Assembly (NCBI GenBank): GCA_017305635.1
Contig: JAFKKF010000010.1
Location: 434,001 to 498,000 of the forward strand
Source: Hyphomicrobiales bacterium
Lineage (GTDB): Bacteria; Pseudomonadota; Alphaproteobacteria; Rhizobiales; Kaistiaceae
Direction: 5' to 3'
DNA length: 64,000 bases
Under the pieces are notes generated by a model. That model was not told where the DNA came from and ran no database searches. It was given only the letters and a program-made list of their open reading frames with translations. The position numbers were made by a program, and so were the translations under genes. Below, piece after piece: positions 15,448 through 26,053 of the stretch. Position 1 is the first letter of the stretch. Each line of letters starts with the position of its first letter.

Positions 15448-16980
15448 CTACTCCACCACGATCGCCGGCGTCAGGCCGGAGAGCTTGGCGATCTGCGACA
15501 GCCGCCGCTCGACCCGCGCACCGCCGAGCGGAGCGAGGTCCTGCGGCATCACCAGGGTCAGGGTCTTGCCGCGCGTCTCGATGCGCGTCCGGCCGACGAC
15601 GCCGGGCATCGCGCCCGAGATCAGATAGGCCACCCGCAGGGTCGCGCCGAGCGCCCGCGCCCGCTCCATCAGCCGCGTCGTCGCGAGCTCGCGGATGCGC
15701 GGCGAAAGCTGCTCGTCGATCAGCCCTTCGTGGCGGTAGAAATTGGCAAGCGCCAGGTAGGCGCGGCCCGGGTGATCGATGCCAATGAAGGCGGCATTGG
15801 AAATGAGGTTGAGGCTCTGCTCGCCGCGATATTCGGGGTGCGCCCGCCAGCCGAGATCGGCGAGCAGGCAGGCAGCGTGGCGCAGCCGCGCCTCTTCCGC
15901 CGTCTCGTCGAGGCCGATGGCGGCGAAGACGCTCCCCGTCCAGGGCACCAGTTCCGCGACGTGGCGCGGCGAGCGCGAACGAAGGAAGGCGAGCTCTTCG
16001 CAGGCCGTGATCAGCGGGTCCTTGGCCTTCTCCTCCGGCGGCAGCAACTCGTAGAGCAGCCCCTCGCGGACGCCGAGCGCCGACATGACGACCTTGGAGG
16101 GCCGCATGACCTTGATCACCTGTTCGAGCACCGCGGCGCCGTAGGGGAGCAGCGGCCAGCGGTTGCGCGAGACGACCTCGATCGAATCGAGCGATTCGAT
16201 GTCCCGCCGCGCGACCATGCGGCAGAAGTCCGCCGCCTCGCCGGCGGGGATCGAATATTCGTGCATCACGTGGAGCGGATAGCCCTTCTGGCGCATGTGC
16301 AGCCGGGCGAGCGACCGCCAGGTGCCGCCGATGGCGTAGAACGGCCGCCTGTCGTCGCTCTTCGCCAGCACCTTCGATTTCTCGAGGCTGTCGGCGACGA
16401 TCTTCTCCGCTTTCTTCAGCTGCTTCTCGGAGGCCTCCTCGAGTCGCAGCCCGCCGAGCGGGAAGGTCTCGCCGATGCCGATGTCGCCCTTGCGGATATC
16501 CACCACTTCGAGGCTGCCGCCGCCGAGGTCGCCGGCAATGCCGTCCGGCTCGTGGATGCCCGAGATCACGCCGAGCGCCGAGAGCCTCGCCTCCTCCGCG
16601 CCCGACAGGACCGATACCGGCACGCCCGCGATCTGCTCGACGGAGGCGATGAACTCGCCACCGTTGGAAGCCTCGCGCGCCGCGGCGGTCGCGAGCACGT
16701 GGACCGAGGCGACGTGCATCTGGTCGGTCAGCGCGCGGAAACGGCGGAGCGCGGTAAGGGCGGAAGCGATGGGTCCCGGATCGAGGCGGCCGCGCGAGGC
16801 GAGGCCGCGTCCAAGGCCGCACAGCTCCTTCTCATTGAAGATGGGCGTCGCCGAGCGGCTCAGCCGCTCATAGACGACGAGACGGACCGAGTTGGAACCG
16901 ATGTCGATGACCGCCACCGGGCCGCTGCCGTTCAGCCGCCCGGGAGCTTCCTCGAATGCCGCTTCAGGTGCTCTTGCCAC
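15448..16980 (-). CDS. ppx: Exopolyphosphatase / Ppx-GppA phosphatase
   Basis: The 510-aa protein belongs to the Ppx/GppA family, which releases phosphate from polyphosphate ends or removes the gamma phosphate of pppGpp. The two halves of the actin-like ATPase fold are visible: phosphate loop [15 protein letters not shown] near residue 23 and the second loop [13 protein letters not shown] near 150. A C-terminal HD-like helical region follows ([14 protein letters not shown]). It starts with GTG at 16980 and overlaps the end of ppk by 17 bp, giving a coupled ppk-ppx operon that sets polyphosphate levels. Confidence 0.93.
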   Translation of the reverse strand: MARAPEAAFEEAPGRLNGSGPVAVIDIGSNSVRLVVYERLSRSATPIFNEKELCGLGRGLASRGRLDPGPIASALTALRRFRALTDQMHVASVHVLATAAAREASNGGEFIASVEQIAGVPVSVLSGAEEARLSALGVISGIHEPDGIAGDLGGGSLEVVDIRKGDIGIGETFPLGGLRLEEASEKQLKKAEKIVADSLEKSKVLAKSDDRRPFYAIGGTWRSLARLHMRQKGYPLHVMHEYSIPAGEAADFCRMVARRDIESLDSIEVVSRNRWPLLPYGAAVLEQVIKVMRPSKVVMSALGVREGLLYELLPPEEKAKDPLITACEELAFLRSRSPRHVAELVPWTGSVFAAIGLDETAEEARLRHAACLLADLGWRAHPEYRGEQSLNLISNAAFIGIDHPGRAYLALANFYRHEGLIDEQLSPRIRELATTRLMERARALGATLRVAYLISGAMPGVVGRTRIETRGKTLTLVMPQDLAPLGGARVERRLSQIAKLSGLTPAIVVE

Positions 16981-19174
16981 GCTTCCGTATGGGCTTTGGC
17001 GAATCCGTTTTCAAGGACTTGCCGCGGCCGGAAAGGCTCGGGTTGGTCATGAAATACTGATGCGCGTTGAAGGGCTGCTCGCCCTTCTTCGGAACGATCC
17101 GCTGCGAGGTGCCGTCGGCCATCACCGACCAGCTTTGCTGGTTGTCGGCGAGGTTCGCGACCATGATCTGGTCGAGGATCTGCTCGTGAACCGTCGGGTT
17201 CAGGATCGGCACGATGGCCTCGACGCGGCGGTCGAGATTGCGCGGCATCATGTCGGCCGAGCCGATGAAGACCAGCGCCTCCTCCGATGGCAGGCCAAAG
17301 CCGTTACCGAAGCAGAAGATGCGCGCGTGCTCGAGGAAGCGGCCGACGATCGACTTGACCCGGATGTTCTCCGAGAGGCCCGGAATGCCCGGCCTCAGGC
17401 AGCAGATGCCGCGCACGACGAGGTCGATCTCGACGCCATCGCGGCTGGCGTCATACAGCGCGTCGATGATCTGCGGATCGACCAGCGCGTTCATCTTCAT
17501 CCAGATGCGCCCCGGGCGGCCGGCGCGGGCATGCTCGGCCTCCGCGGTGATCAGGCCGAGGATGCGCTTGCGCAGGAAATGCGGCGAGGTCGCCATGCAT
17601 TCGAGCGCGCCGGGCTCGGAATAGCCGGTGATATAGTTGAAGATGCGCGCCACGTCGCGGGCGATCGCTGCATCGTCGGAGAAGAACGAGAGGTCGGTGT
17701 AAACGCGGGCGGTCACCGGGTGGTAGTTGCCGGTGCCGATATGGACGTAGCTGGCGAGTTGCCCGGCTTCGCGGCGGACGACCAGCGAGAGCTTGGCGTG
17801 CGTCTTCAGCTCGATGAAGCCATAGACCACCTGCACGCCGGCGCGCTCGAGGTCGCGCGCCCACTTGATGTTGGCTTCCTCGTCGAAGCGCGCCTTCAGC
17901 TCGACCAGCGCGGTCACCGACTTGCCGGCTTCCGCGGCCTCGGCAAGCGCCTTGACGATCGGGGAGTCGTTCGAGGTCCGGTAGAGCGTCTGCTTGATCG
18001 CGACCACGTCGGGATCCTGTCCCGCCTGGCGCAGGAACTGCACGACGACGTCGAAGGACTCGTAAGGATGATGGACGACGAGGTCCTTCTGGCGGATGGC
18101 GGCGAAGCAATCGCCGCGGTTCTCGCGGATGCGCTCGGGGAAGCGCGGCGTATAGGGCGGGAACTTCAGCGCCGGCCGGTCCATGCCGACGAGCTGGCTG
18201 AGGTCGTTCAGCGCCAGCACGCCATGGACGTGGAATATCTCGTCGCCGCTGACGTCGAGGGCGCGCGCCACGAACTGGCGAAGGTCCTCGGGCATGGCGG
18301 CCTCGATCTCGAGGCGGATGACCGAGCCGCGCCGGCGGCGCTTCAGGGCGCTTTCGAAGAAGCGCACCAGGTCCTCGGCCTCCTCCTCGACCTCGATGTC
18401 GGAGTCGCGGATGACGCGGAAGGCGCCCTGCCCCTGGACCGTGTAGCCGGGGAAAAGCCGCGGCGTGAACAGCGTCACCGCCTGGTCGAGGCTGATGAAG
18501 CGGTCCTTGCCCGCCTCTCCCGCCGGCAGGCGGATGAAGCGGCCGAGGGTGACCGGCATGCGGAGCAGCGCCGTCATCCTCTGGCCGTTGGTCTTCCGCG
18601 TCAGTTGGAGCGCGACCGTAAGGCCAAGGTTCGGGATGAACGGGAACGGGTGCGCCGGGTCGATGGCGAGCGGGGTCAGGACCGGGAATATCGAATCGAG
18701 GAAATGGTGCTCGAGCCAGTCGCGATCGGCCTCGCCTATCTCGGCGGCATCCACCAGGGCGATGCCGTTCTCGGCAAGCTCCACCCGCAGCGTTCCCCAG
18801 CAGGCCTGCTGGTCGCTCGCAAGACTCGACACCGCCTCGCCAATGCTCGCCAGTTGCTCGCTCAGCGACCGGCCATCGTCGCTCACCATGGCGATGCCCT
18901 GGCGCTGCTGGCCCTTCAGGCCGGCGACGCGCACCATGAAGAATTCGTCGAGGTTGTTCGCGGAGATCGACAGGAAGCGCAGGCGCTCCAGCAGCGGGTG
19001 CTGCGCGTTGCTCGCTTCCTCGAGGACCCGTCGGTTGAAGGCCAGCCAGGAGAGCTCACGGTTGATGAACCGTTCCTTCTTGTCGCGGAGCGCGGCGCCC
19101 ACGACGGCTCCCATGGAGGCCGCCGGCGCGTCGCGAAGCGTGGCAATATCGGGATTCTTCTGGTCCATGGCCAT
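16964..19174 (-). CDS. ppk1: Polyphosphate kinase 1
   Basis: This 736-aa enzyme makes inorganic polyphosphate from ATP at the membrane periphery. The N-terminal region ([19 protein letters not shown]) is diagnostic. The phospholipase-D-like catalytic part carries the autophosphorylated His in [14 protein letters not shown] and the second conserved His in [12 protein letters not shown]. Length is normal for Ppk1. The C-terminal tail is basic ([12 protein letters not shown]). It is the first gene of the ppk-ppx operon, read from a start at 19174, with a small dyad just upstream that might be regulatory. Confidence 0.96.
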   Translation of the reverse strand: MAMDQKNPDIATLRDAPAASMGAVVGAALRDKKERFINRELSWLAFNRRVLEEASNAQHPLLERLRFLSISANNLDEFFMVRVAGLKGQQRQGIAMVSDDGRSLSEQLASIGEAVSSLASDQQACWGTLRVELAENGIALVDAAEIGEADRDWLEHHFLDSIFPVLTPLAIDPAHPFPFIPNLGLTVALQLTRKTNGQRMTALLRMPVTLGRFIRLPAGEAGKDRFISLDQAVTLFTPRLFPGYTVQGQGAFRVIRDSDIEVEEEAEDLVRFFESALKRRRRGSVIRLEIEAAMPEDLRQFVARALDVSGDEIFHVHGVLALNDLSQLVGMDRPALKFPPYTPRFPERIRENRGDCFAAIRQKDLVVHHPYESFDVVVQFLRQAGQDPDVVAIKQTLYRTSNDSPIVKALAEAAEAGKSVTALVELKARFDEEANIKWARDLERAGVQVVYGFIELKTHAKLSLVVRREAGQLASYVHIGTGNYHPVTARVYTDLSFFSDDAAIARDVARIFNYITGYSEPGALECMATSPHFLRKRILGLITAEAEHARAGRPGRIWMKMNALVDPQIIDALYDASRDGVEIDLVVRGICCLRPGIPGLSENIRVKSIVGRFLEHARIFCFGNGFGLPSEEALVFIGSADMMPRNLDRRVEAIVPILNPTVHEQILDQIMVANLADNQQSWSVMADGTSQRIVPKKGEQPFNAHQYFMTNPSLSGRGKSLKTDSPKPIRKRGKST

Positions 19175-19204
19175 TCCGGTCCGGGAAACCTCCGTACCTA
19201 TACC

Positions 19205-19222
19205 GGAAATGTGACAATTTCC
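19205..19222. promoter_or_regulatory. Dyad upstream of ppk1
   Basis: GGAAAT (19205-19210) and ATTTCC (19217-19222) are perfect arms around GTGACA, 31-48 bp upstream of the ppk1 start. On the minus strand the centre reads TTGTCACA, loosely like a PhoB half-site (CTGTCAC). A phosphate-starvation link is plausible for ppk but not shown. Confidence 0.25.
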
Positions 19223-19240
19223 CCAAAGGTCGAGAGGCGG

Positions 19241-19960
19241 CTAAATCGGCTCGTCCGGCCAGAAATCGGGCTGGTTGTCGAACATCTCGGCCGCGACCAC
19301 GCCGGCGAGCCGCCGGGATATGGCGGTTCCGCGCGCCAATGCCTCGCGGTCGAGCCGTTCGACAAGGGCGCCCGCCGCTTCCAGCGACCGCTCCATGCGG
19401 ATCGTGAGGAAATCCACCACGCCCGAATCGACCGCTACCTGCCGATCGGCGAAGAGCTTCGTCAGCACGCGCCCCAGCAAGGCGTCGTCCGGAGGCTCCA
19501 GGGTTGCAGGCTGGGCCGCGCGCAGTCGCGAGATGAGGTCGGGGAGCCGGAGACCGATCGCGGGCGCCGGCGGGCGGCTCGTCATCAGGACGGCCAGGTT
19601 CCGCTCGCGCGCGACATTGAGAAGATGGAAGAGCGCCGGCTCGTCGACCGGCCCGACGTGCAGGTCCTCGACGGCGATCGCGGCTGGAGGATCGTCGGCG
19701 GCGCGCTCGTCCAGCTCCCGCGCGGGCACGACCTTCGCCCCGCTTGCGGTCCGCCAGATCTCGACGAGGTGGGACTTGCCGGAGCCTGCGGGTCCGGAAA
19801 GGAGAACCCCGGCTTGTGGCCAGAGCGGCCAGCGATCGATCAGGTCGAGGGCTGTGGCGTTGCCTTCGCCGGTCAGGAAATCGGCACGGCTCATCGCCGC
19901 GCGGTGGTGAAGATCGAGCGGCAGCTGGCGAAGCGAGGCGGAGGGCCCGCCGCGGGTCAT
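19241..19960 (-). CDS. hdaA: DnaA-homologue replication regulator HdaA
   Basis: The 239-aa protein is a short DnaA-like AAA+ ATPase. In alphaproteobacteria HdaA promotes DnaA-ATP hydrolysis once bound to the sliding clamp, limiting re-initiation. A clamp-binding motif, QLPLDL, is at residues 12-17. A P-loop (GPAGSGKSH) and degenerate Walker B (AIAVEDLH) follow, and there is no DnaA DNA-binding domain IV. Its start overlaps the stop of the upstream permease gene by 4 bp (ATGA), so it sits in an operon with the permease and a phosphatidyltransferase. Confidence 0.9.
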   Translation of the reverse strand: MTRGGPSASLRQLPLDLHHRAAMSRADFLTGEGNATALDLIDRWPLWPQAGVLLSGPAGSGKSHLVEIWRTASGAKVVPARELDERAADDPPAAIAVEDLHVGPVDEPALFHLLNVARERNLAVLMTSRPPAPAIGLRLPDLISRLRAAQPATLEPPDDALLGRVLTKLFADRQVAVDSGVVDFLTIRMERSLEAAGALVERLDREALARGTAISRRLAGVVAAEMFDNQPDFWPDEPI

Positions 19961-21036
19961 TCCTTCGCCTTCCTGGCGCGGCCGAGATAGAACTGGCTGT
20001 CGAGATAGAGGTCGATGAAGTAGCGCACGAGCACGCCGATGGCCGCCGCCGCCGGTATGGCGATGATCAGGCCGAGGAAGCCGAAGATCGAGCCGAAGGC
20101 GAAGAACGAGAAGATCACCCAGACCGGGTGAAGGCCGACATTCTCACCGAGGAGCTTCGGCGTCAGGAAATAATCCGAGACGATCTGACCGAGGATGAAG
20201 ATGACGAAAGCGATCATCGCCGGCGTCCAGTCCGGCCAGAACTGGGCGAGGCCGAGACCGACGCTGCCGAGCAGGCCCACCGCCGTGCCGACATAGGGGA
20301 TGAAGCTGAGGATTCCCGCGCTGACGCCGACGAGGAAGCCGAAGCTGATGCCGGCGAGCGCAAGGCCAGCGCCGTAGAGGATCGCGAGAATGAGGCAGAT
20401 GAGCCCCTGCCCGCGCACGAAAGCGGCGATGCGCGCGCCCATCTCGCTGCACAGGTCCCGGATCTGCTGGGCATTGTCGCGCGGCAGGAGGGCGTCGATA
20501 TAGGCGGTCAGCTTCGACCAGTCGATCAGCAGGTAGAAGGCGACGACCGGCGTGATCAGGAGGAGCGACAGGATATCGAGGAGCGCGAGCCCGCTGCTCA
20601 GCACCGAGCCGAGGAGCTTGGTCACCAGCGTCGCCCCCTGCCCGAGCATGCCCCGCAGCGAGGTTCCGATCGACATCGAATCGATGCCGAAATATTTCGC
20701 GATCTTCGAATCGAGCAGCTGATCGAACAGGCTCTGCAGGCTGTCGACATAGGCGGGCACCTGAGAGATCAGCGCCGTCAGCTGGTTTATGAGGATCGGT
20801 ACCACGATCACCAGCGCGAGCACGAAAAGGACGACGAACAGGAAGAGGATGATGATCGTTGCGGTCAGCCGGCCGACGCCCCGCCGCTCGATCCAGCTCG
20901 CCACCGGATCGAGGAGATAGGCGAGCGCCATGCCGGCGACGAACGGTAATAGAATCCGCCGGAAGACGTGCAGGAAGAGCAGGAACCCGACGAAGGCGAG
21001 GAGCCAGAAGACGATCTGTCGCTGACGGGTTGTCAT
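19957..21036 (-). CDS. AI-2E/PerM family membrane transporter
   Basis: The 359-aa protein has eight or so transmembrane helices and the AI-2E family signature near the C-terminus (IPYVGTAVG, then PKLLGENVGLHPVWVIFSFF). Members export diverse small molecules or ions, and the cargo is unknown here. It is translationally coupled on both sides: 4-bp overlap with the phosphatidyltransferase upstream and with hdaA downstream. The order PgsA-like, permease, HdaA opposite purMN is conserved in Rhizobiales, which suggests co-expression rather than a shared pathway. Confidence 0.88.
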   Translation of the reverse strand: MTTRQRQIVFWLLAFVGFLLFLHVFRRILLPFVAGMALAYLLDPVASWIERRGVGRLTATIIILFLFVVLFVLALVIVVPILINQLTALISQVPAYVDSLQSLFDQLLDSKIAKYFGIDSMSIGTSLRGMLGQGATLVTKLLGSVLSSGLALLDILSLLLITPVVAFYLLIDWSKLTAYIDALLPRDNAQQIRDLCSEMGARIAAFVRGQGLICLILAILYGAGLALAGISFGFLVGVSAGILSFIPYVGTAVGLLGSVGLGLAQFWPDWTPAMIAFVIFILGQIVSDYFLTPKLLGENVGLHPVWVIFSFFAFGSIFGFLGLIIAIPAAAAIGVLVRYFIDLYLDSQFYLGRARKAKE

Positions 21037-21596
21037 TTCGCCTCGTTGCGGGCGCCCGGCCCGTGGTCCGCTCCCATATGCCGCAGCCAGTCTATGGCGT
21101 AAACGACGGCGGAGGCGAGGGTGAGGGCGCCGACGAGGTAGACCATGAAGGAGCGGAGCGCGGACAGATCGCCCGGAAAGGCCAAGTCGCCGAGCACCAG
21201 GGCGGCGAGCGTAATCTGCGCCAGGGTATTGGCCTTGCTTATGATTCTCGGCCGCATGGTGACCGGCACGCCGAGCATCCAGGCGAGGAGAACCCCGCCG
21301 ATGATGAGGAAATCGCGGCTCACCACCAGAATCGGCAGCCAGACGGGGATTTCGTTGAGAACGGCGAAGGTGACATAGATCGAGACGAGGAGCGCCTTAT
21401 CCGCGAGCGGATCGAGGTAGGCGCCGAGCGCCGAGCCCATGTCGAACTGGCGGGCGAGGAAGCCGTCGACCGCATCGCTGACCCCGGCCAGCACGAAGGC
21501 AAAGAAGGCCCAGACGGTCTTTTCCGTCGATATCAGCCAGATCGTCACCGGCACGAGGAAAAGCCGCAGGATGGAGATCAGGTTCGGTATCGTCAC
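21033..21596 (-). CDS. CDP-alcohol phosphatidyltransferase family protein
   Basis: From a GTG at 21596 the protein is 187 aa, starting [17 protein letters not shown]. The active-site motif of the family is complete ([20 protein letters not shown], then LDPLAD): four aspartates that bind the metal and displace CMP from CDP-diacylglycerol or a similar donor. Several membrane helices are present. It may act in cardiolipin or phosphatidylglycerol-type synthesis, alongside the separate pgsA at 32914. The start is uncertain, since the frame stays open back to 21749 without a good ribosome-binding site. Confidence 0.85.
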   Translation of the reverse strand: MTIPNLISILRLFLVPVTIWLISTEKTVWAFFAFVLAGVSDAVDGFLARQFDMGSALGAYLDPLADKALLVSIYVTFAVLNEIPVWLPILVVSRDFLIIGGVLLAWMLGVPVTMRPRIISKANTLAQITLAALVLGDLAFPGDLSALRSFMVYLVGALTLASAVVYAIDWLRHMGADHGPGARNEAK

Positions 21597-21784
21597 GAGG
21601 CTCGGTTCCCGCCCGCTTCCGCCACTTGCGGCGGGCGGACTGGCATAGGAATGGCATCCCGGACCGCGATTGCCAAGCCGTCCGCGACGGGTCACGGAAC
21701 GGCGGAAATCCGCGCGGGGCGCTTGCATTCGGGCCGCTTCGTGGTTCACATGCGCCGCGCACAGCGAAGGCGGCGGACAGGAAC

Positions 21785-22864
21785 ATGACGGACGCTCAGA
21801 AACGGCCGATCTCCTACGCGGATGCCGGGGTCGACGTCGATGCCGGCAATGCCGTGGTCGATGCGATCAAGCCGATCGTGCGCACCACGCAGCGGCGCGG
21901 CGCGGACGTGCAGATCGGCGGCTTTGGCGGGCTCTTCGACCTCGCCGCGGCCGGCTACAAGGACCCGATCCTGGTCGCGGCCACCGACGGCGTCGGCACC
22001 AAGCTCCGAATCGCCATCGAAACGGGCATCCTCGACACGGTCGGCGTCGACCTCGTCGCCATGAACGTCAACGACCTCATCGTGCAGGGTGCGGAGCCGC
22101 TCTTCTTCCTCGACTATTTCGCCACCGGCAAGCTCGATCCGGGCGAGACGGTCCAGGTCATCGGCGGCATCGCCAAGGGCTGCCGGATCGCCGGCGCCGC
22201 GCTGATCGGCGGCGAAACCGCCGAAATGCCGGGCATGTACAAGGCGAAGGACTTCGACCTCGCCGGCTTCGCGGTGGGCGCGGTGGAGCGCGGGCGGGTG
22301 CTGCCGAGCAGCGAGATCGCGGTCGGGGACCGCATCCTCGGCCTCGCCTCGTCGGGCGTCCATTCCAACGGCTATTCGCTGGTCAGGAAGCTCTGCGAGC
22401 ATGCCAAGATGCCGTTCGACTTCCCTGCCCCGTTCGAAACCTCCGCCGCGACCCTCGGCCGCGCACTGCTGACGCCGACACGGATCTACGTCAAGCCGCT
22501 CCTCAAGGCGCTCCGCGATCCCGGCGGCATCCTCGCCATGGCGCACATCACCGGCGGCGGCTTCACCGACAACATCCCCCGCGTCATCCCGGAGCGGCTG
22601 ACCGCAAAGATCGACCTCTCGCGGATCGCCGTGCCGCCGGTCTTCCGCTGGATGGCGGAAGTCGGCGACCTGACCCAGGCGGAGATGCTCAGGACCTTCA
22701 ACTGCGGCATCGGCATGATCCTGGTGGTCGAACCGGAAAAGACGGATGCCGTGACCGAGGTGCTGCGCGCCGAAGGCGAGACGGTAACCGAGATCGGCGT
22801 CATCGAGGCCGGCGACAACCCGCTCACCTATGAGGGCCTCCTGAAGCTCGCCAATCCGCGGTGA
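21785..22864 (+). CDS. purM: Phosphoribosylformylglycinamidine cyclo-ligase (AIR synthetase)
   Basis: The 359-aa enzyme closes the imidazole ring in purine synthesis, turning FGAM and ATP into AIR. Signature segments include [12 protein letters not shown], the dimer strand [12 protein letters not shown] and [11 protein letters not shown]. The ATG at 21785 follows a GGACAGGA site; the longer frame to 21626 is not needed. Its stop overlaps the purN GTG start by a few bases, forming the purMN operon that is divergent from the phosphatidyltransferase gene about 190 bp away. Confidence 0.96.
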   Translation: MTDAQKRPISYADAGVDVDAGNAVVDAIKPIVRTTQRRGADVQIGGFGGLFDLAAAGYKDPILVAATDGVGTKLRIAIETGILDTVGVDLVAMNVNDLIVQGAEPLFFLDYFATGKLDPGETVQVIGGIAKGCRIAGAALIGGETAEMPGMYKAKDFDLAGFAVGAVERGRVLPSSEIAVGDRILGLASSGVHSNGYSLVRKLCEHAKMPFDFPAPFETSAATLGRALLTPTRIYVKPLLKALRDPGGILAMAHITGGGFTDNIPRVIPERLTAKIDLSRIAVPPVFRWMAEVGDLTQAEMLRTFNCGIGMILVVEPEKTDAVTEVLRAEGETVTEIGVIEAGDNPLTYEGLLKLANPR

Positions 22865-23469
22865 CGGGGATGGCGCGGAAGCGGGTCGCGATCCTCATCT
22901 CCGGTCGCGGCTCCAACATGGAGGCGCTGATCCGCGCCGCGCGCGATCCGGCCTATCCGGCCGGGATCGTCGTGGTGGCGGCCGACAAGCCGGCGGCCGG
23001 GCTGGCGATCGCCGCGGCCGAAGGCATCCCGACGGCAGTCGCCGACTACAAGGCGCTCGGCGGCAAGGCGGCGGGCGAGGCCGAGTTGAACCGCGTCCTC
23101 GACGAGGCCGGGACGGAACTGATCTGCCTCGCCGGCTTCATGCGGATCCTGTCGGCCGATTTCGTCCAGCGCTGGCACGACCGGCTGATCAACATCCACC
23201 CGTCTCTCCTCCCCTCCTACCCGGGGATAGATACCCATGCGCGGGCGCTCGCGGCCGGGGACAAGGTGCATGGATGCACGGTCCATTTCGTCCGCGCGGA
23301 GGTCGATACGGGGCCTGTGATCCTGCGTGAGACGGTACCGATACGCCCCGGCGATACGGCTGAAACGCTGGCGAGACGCGTGCTTGAAGCAGAGCATCGC
23401 ACCTACCCGCGCGCGCTCGCCCTCGTCGCCTCGGGACAGGTCACCGCCGCGTCGGCTTCCGGCGCTTAG
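22861..23469 (+). CDS. purN: Phosphoribosylglycinamide formyltransferase
   Basis: The 202-aa enzyme transfers the formyl group from 10-formyl-THF to GAR. Catalytic residues are visible in [12 protein letters not shown] (Asn and His) and [10 protein letters not shown] (Asp), and the phosphate loop GRGSNMEAL is near the N-terminus. The GTG at 22861 overlaps the purM stop; an ATG at 22870 would also serve and would begin MARKRVAIL. Its 3' end overlaps the convergent small exported-protein gene by 4 bp. Confidence 0.95.
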   Translation: MTGMARKRVAILISGRGSNMEALIRAARDPAYPAGIVVVAADKPAAGLAIAAAEGIPTAVADYKALGGKAAGEAELNRVLDEAGTELICLAGFMRILSADFVQRWHDRLINIHPSLLPSYPGIDTHARALAAGDKVHGCTVHFVRAEVDTGPVILRETVPIRPGDTAETLARRVLEAEHRTYPRALALVASGQVTAASASGA

Positions 23470-23798
23470 GGCTTGGCGCTGGCGGTCTGTGACTTGAAGC
23501 AGGCCTTGGTGGCGGAGGCCCATATGGCGAGGCCGGCCTTGTCGAGCTTGTTCTTGTAGGCGGAGACCTGCTGCGCGGATAACTGGCTCGCCGCCTTCTG
23601 CGAGGCGCACTTGCACTCCTCCGCGATCCGGGACGTGTCCTCGCGCTTCTTCCACTCGCCCATGACGCAGCCGTCGAGAAGGGAGAGGCGGACGAGGTCG
23701 CGCGAGGCGGCGGCCGCGACCGGCGCCGACGATGCGACGAGAGAGCCGAACAGAACCGCCGAGGCCACGACCAGTCCGAGGGGACGCGTGAGCACCAT
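23466..23798 (-). CDS. Small exported Cys-containing hypothetical protein
   Basis: From the ATG at 23798, which has a strong AGGGAGGAA site, the protein is 110 aa with a signal peptide ending near VAAAAS. The mature 80 residues are helical and charged with four cysteines (DGCVMG, EECKCAS, KACFKS). The upstream part of the open frame was dropped because it lacks a ribosome-binding site and would bury the signal peptide. No family is recognised. It is probably periplasmic. Confidence 0.65.
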   Translation of the reverse strand: MVLTRPLGLVVASAVLFGSLVASSAPVAAAASRDLVRLSLLDGCVMGEWKKREDTSRIAEECKCASQKAASQLSAQQVSAYKNKLDKAGLAIWASATKACFKSQTASAKP

Positions 23799-23821
23799 TC
23801 CCGAATTCCTCCCTGCCGCCT

Positions 23822-25960
23822 TCAGTCCGGGACCGCTTCGATCCATACCCGATTGTCGTGTACCGCGGCGCCGCCGAAGGGCGCAATCGGATCGGCGCCG
23901 GTGAGGCTGTTGATGCCGTTGCCGTCATGGAACGCGGTGTTGGGCCAGATTCCCTCGGAGACGAGGACGCCCCTCCGCAGCCCGTCGAAAAGGCGCGCAT
24001 GGAGGGTCACCACGCCCCGGCGATTGCCGAGGCGGACGCGCCCGCCGTGGACGATGCCGCGGGCCGCCGCGTCCTCGGGATGGATCATGACCTCGGGCCG
24101 GCCATTGTGCTCCTTCGCCCGCGAGGATGGAGTTTCGTTGAAGGACGAGTTCAGGAAGGAGCGTGCCGGCGACGTCGCCAGGCGGAAGGGATGCTCGGCA
24201 TCGGCGACCTCGATGGCGCCGTCCCAGTAGTCGGGCAGCTCGGGCATGATCTGCCACGCGCCGACGGTGCCGTTATTGCCATAGCGGACCCGCGGCCAGT
24301 CCGGCTTGAAGCGGAAGCGGCCATCGGGGTGGTTGAAGCCATCGAGGAAATGGGCGGTGCGGAAATCGGGCTGGCAATCGATCCAGCGCGCCGCCTCGAG
24401 CTCGGCAAGCGTGATCCGGTTGTCGCCGGGCGCATTCTTCAGCATCCAGTCGATGTGCTCGCGCTCCGTCATGTGGAAGCCGGGATGATCGACGCCGAGG
24501 CGCTTCGCCAGCTCGCAGATGACGAAGTGATTGCTGCGGCACTCGGCCGGCGGCTCGACGATCTTCGGGCCGAGCATGACGTATTGATGCCCGCCGCCGC
24601 GATAGATGTCGTCGTGCTCGAGGAACATGGTGGCGGGCAGGATGAGATCGGCCATGGCGGCCGTATCGGTCATCACCTGCTCGTGGACGCAGACGAACAG
24701 GTCCTCGCGGGCAAAGCCCCGCTTCACCTTGTGCTGCTCCGGGGCGACCGAGACCGGGTTGGTGTTCTGGATCAGCATGGCGGTGACCGGCGGGCCGCCG
24801 AAGAGCGTGTCGGGATCGCCGGTGAGAATCGGCCCGATGCGCGACTGGTCGAGGAGGCGCACCAACGGGTCGCGGAGGTCGGAGCCCTCGACCATCTGCT
24901 TGTTGACCCGGAAGATGCCACTGTTCGAATGAAAGGCGCCGCCGCCTTCGTATTGCCAGGCGCCGGAGACCGCCGGAATGGAGAGGACCGCGTGAATCGA
25001 CACCGGCCCGTTTCGCGAACGCGTGAAGCCATAGCCGATGCGGAAGAAGGTGCGCTTCGTCGTGCCTACGGCCTTCGCGAAATCCTCGATCTCCGCGACG
25101 CTCAGGCCGGTGATCGCCGAGGCCCATTCCGGCGTCCGGGTCGCCAGATGCGCCTCCAGCTCGGCCGGCGCATCGGTGTATTTCGCGAGATAGCCGCGGT
25201 CGGCATGACCGTCACGGAAGAGGACGTGCATGACCGCGCAGGCAAGCGCGCCATCGGTACCCGGCTTGAGGCAGAGGCCGATATCGGCCTGCTTCATGGT
25301 CTCGGTGCGATAGACGTCGACGACGGCGATCTTCGCCCCCCGCTCCTTCCGCGCGCGGATGGCATGGGTCATGACGTTGACCTGGGTGGCGACGGCGTTG
25401 GTGCCCCAGATCACGACGAGATCGGACTTCGCCATTTCGCGCGGATCGGCGCCGCGGATGGCGCCAGCGCCGGCCATGTAGCCGGTCCAGGCCGGGGTTA
25501 TGCAGATGGTGTCGTATTCGCCGGAATAGCGCTTGGCGTGGCGGAGGCGGTGGATGCCGTCGCGCTGCACGAGGCCCATGGTGCCGGCGTAGTAGTAAGG
25601 CCAGACGGTCTCCGCCCCGTAGCGCGCCTCGGCGGCGTCGAACTTCTCCGCGACGAGATCGAGCGCCTCGTCCCAGCCGATCCGCTGCCAGACGCTCGCG
25701 TCGCGCCAGTCGCGGCCTTCGCCGGCAACTTTTTTGCCTTTCCGGACAAGGGGATGGACGAGACGGTTGGGATTGTGAATCCGCTCGGAATAGCGGGCGA
25801 CCTTGGCGCAGATCACGCCGGCGGTATAATCGTTCTCCTTCGACCCGTGGATGCGCCCGATGGTGCGCTCGTCGAGCACCTCGACCTCGAGGGCGCAGGT
25901 GGACGGGCAATCATGCGGGCAGGCCGAGAAGGCCCGGCGGGGAGCCAGCGGTCGATTCAT
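23822..25960 (-). CDS. Molybdopterin-dependent oxidoreductase (bis-MGD family)
   Basis: The 712-aa protein is a catalytic subunit of the DMSO reductase superfamily. The N-terminus has cysteines in CPHDCPSTC plus one about 33 residues on (GVICAKV), consistent with a 4Fe-4S cluster. Cofactor-binding signatures follow (VVIWGTNAVATQVNV, TDTAAMADLILPATMFLEH, NSSFNETPSSRA). No signal peptide precedes MNRPLAPRRAF, so it is cytoplasmic. There is no partner electron-transfer subunit or maturation gene next to it, and the substrate is unknown. The start at 25960 was chosen over the much longer open frame because the Cys cluster lies at this N-terminus. Confidence 0.92.
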   Translation of the reverse strand: MNRPLAPRRAFSACPHDCPSTCALEVEVLDERTIGRIHGSKENDYTAGVICAKVARYSERIHNPNRLVHPLVRKGKKVAGEGRDWRDASVWQRIGWDEALDLVAEKFDAAEARYGAETVWPYYYAGTMGLVQRDGIHRLRHAKRYSGEYDTICITPAWTGYMAGAGAIRGADPREMAKSDLVVIWGTNAVATQVNVMTHAIRARKERGAKIAVVDVYRTETMKQADIGLCLKPGTDGALACAVMHVLFRDGHADRGYLAKYTDAPAELEAHLATRTPEWASAITGLSVAEIEDFAKAVGTTKRTFFRIGYGFTRSRNGPVSIHAVLSIPAVSGAWQYEGGGAFHSNSGIFRVNKQMVEGSDLRDPLVRLLDQSRIGPILTGDPDTLFGGPPVTAMLIQNTNPVSVAPEQHKVKRGFAREDLFVCVHEQVMTDTAAMADLILPATMFLEHDDIYRGGGHQYVMLGPKIVEPPAECRSNHFVICELAKRLGVDHPGFHMTEREHIDWMLKNAPGDNRITLAELEAARWIDCQPDFRTAHFLDGFNHPDGRFRFKPDWPRVRYGNNGTVGAWQIMPELPDYWDGAIEVADAEHPFRLATSPARSFLNSSFNETPSSRAKEHNGRPEVMIHPEDAAARGIVHGGRVRLGNRRGVVTLHARLFDGLRRGVLVSEGIWPNTAFHDGNGINSLTGADPIAPFGGAAVHDNRVWIEAVPD

Positions 25961-26053
25961 CAAAGGCACAGTCTTTCGCCCGCCCTTCCCTGTCAATGCG
26001 ACGCGCGGAGGCGCGACTTGCGTTTCGGTGCCACGGGTGGCACGCCGCTCGGC

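Noticed and set aside
16892-19990. A 1032-codon open frame antisense to ppk1
   Set aside because: It is a GC-driven shadow with His/Arg/Asp-rich nonsense composition and lies opposite a textbook ppk1 with intact catalytic histidines.
23858-26053. Long 5' extension of the rlmJ frame
   Set aside because: The family N-terminus MNYRHAFHAGNFADVVKH begins at 26054; upstream translation is antisense to the molybdopterin gene.
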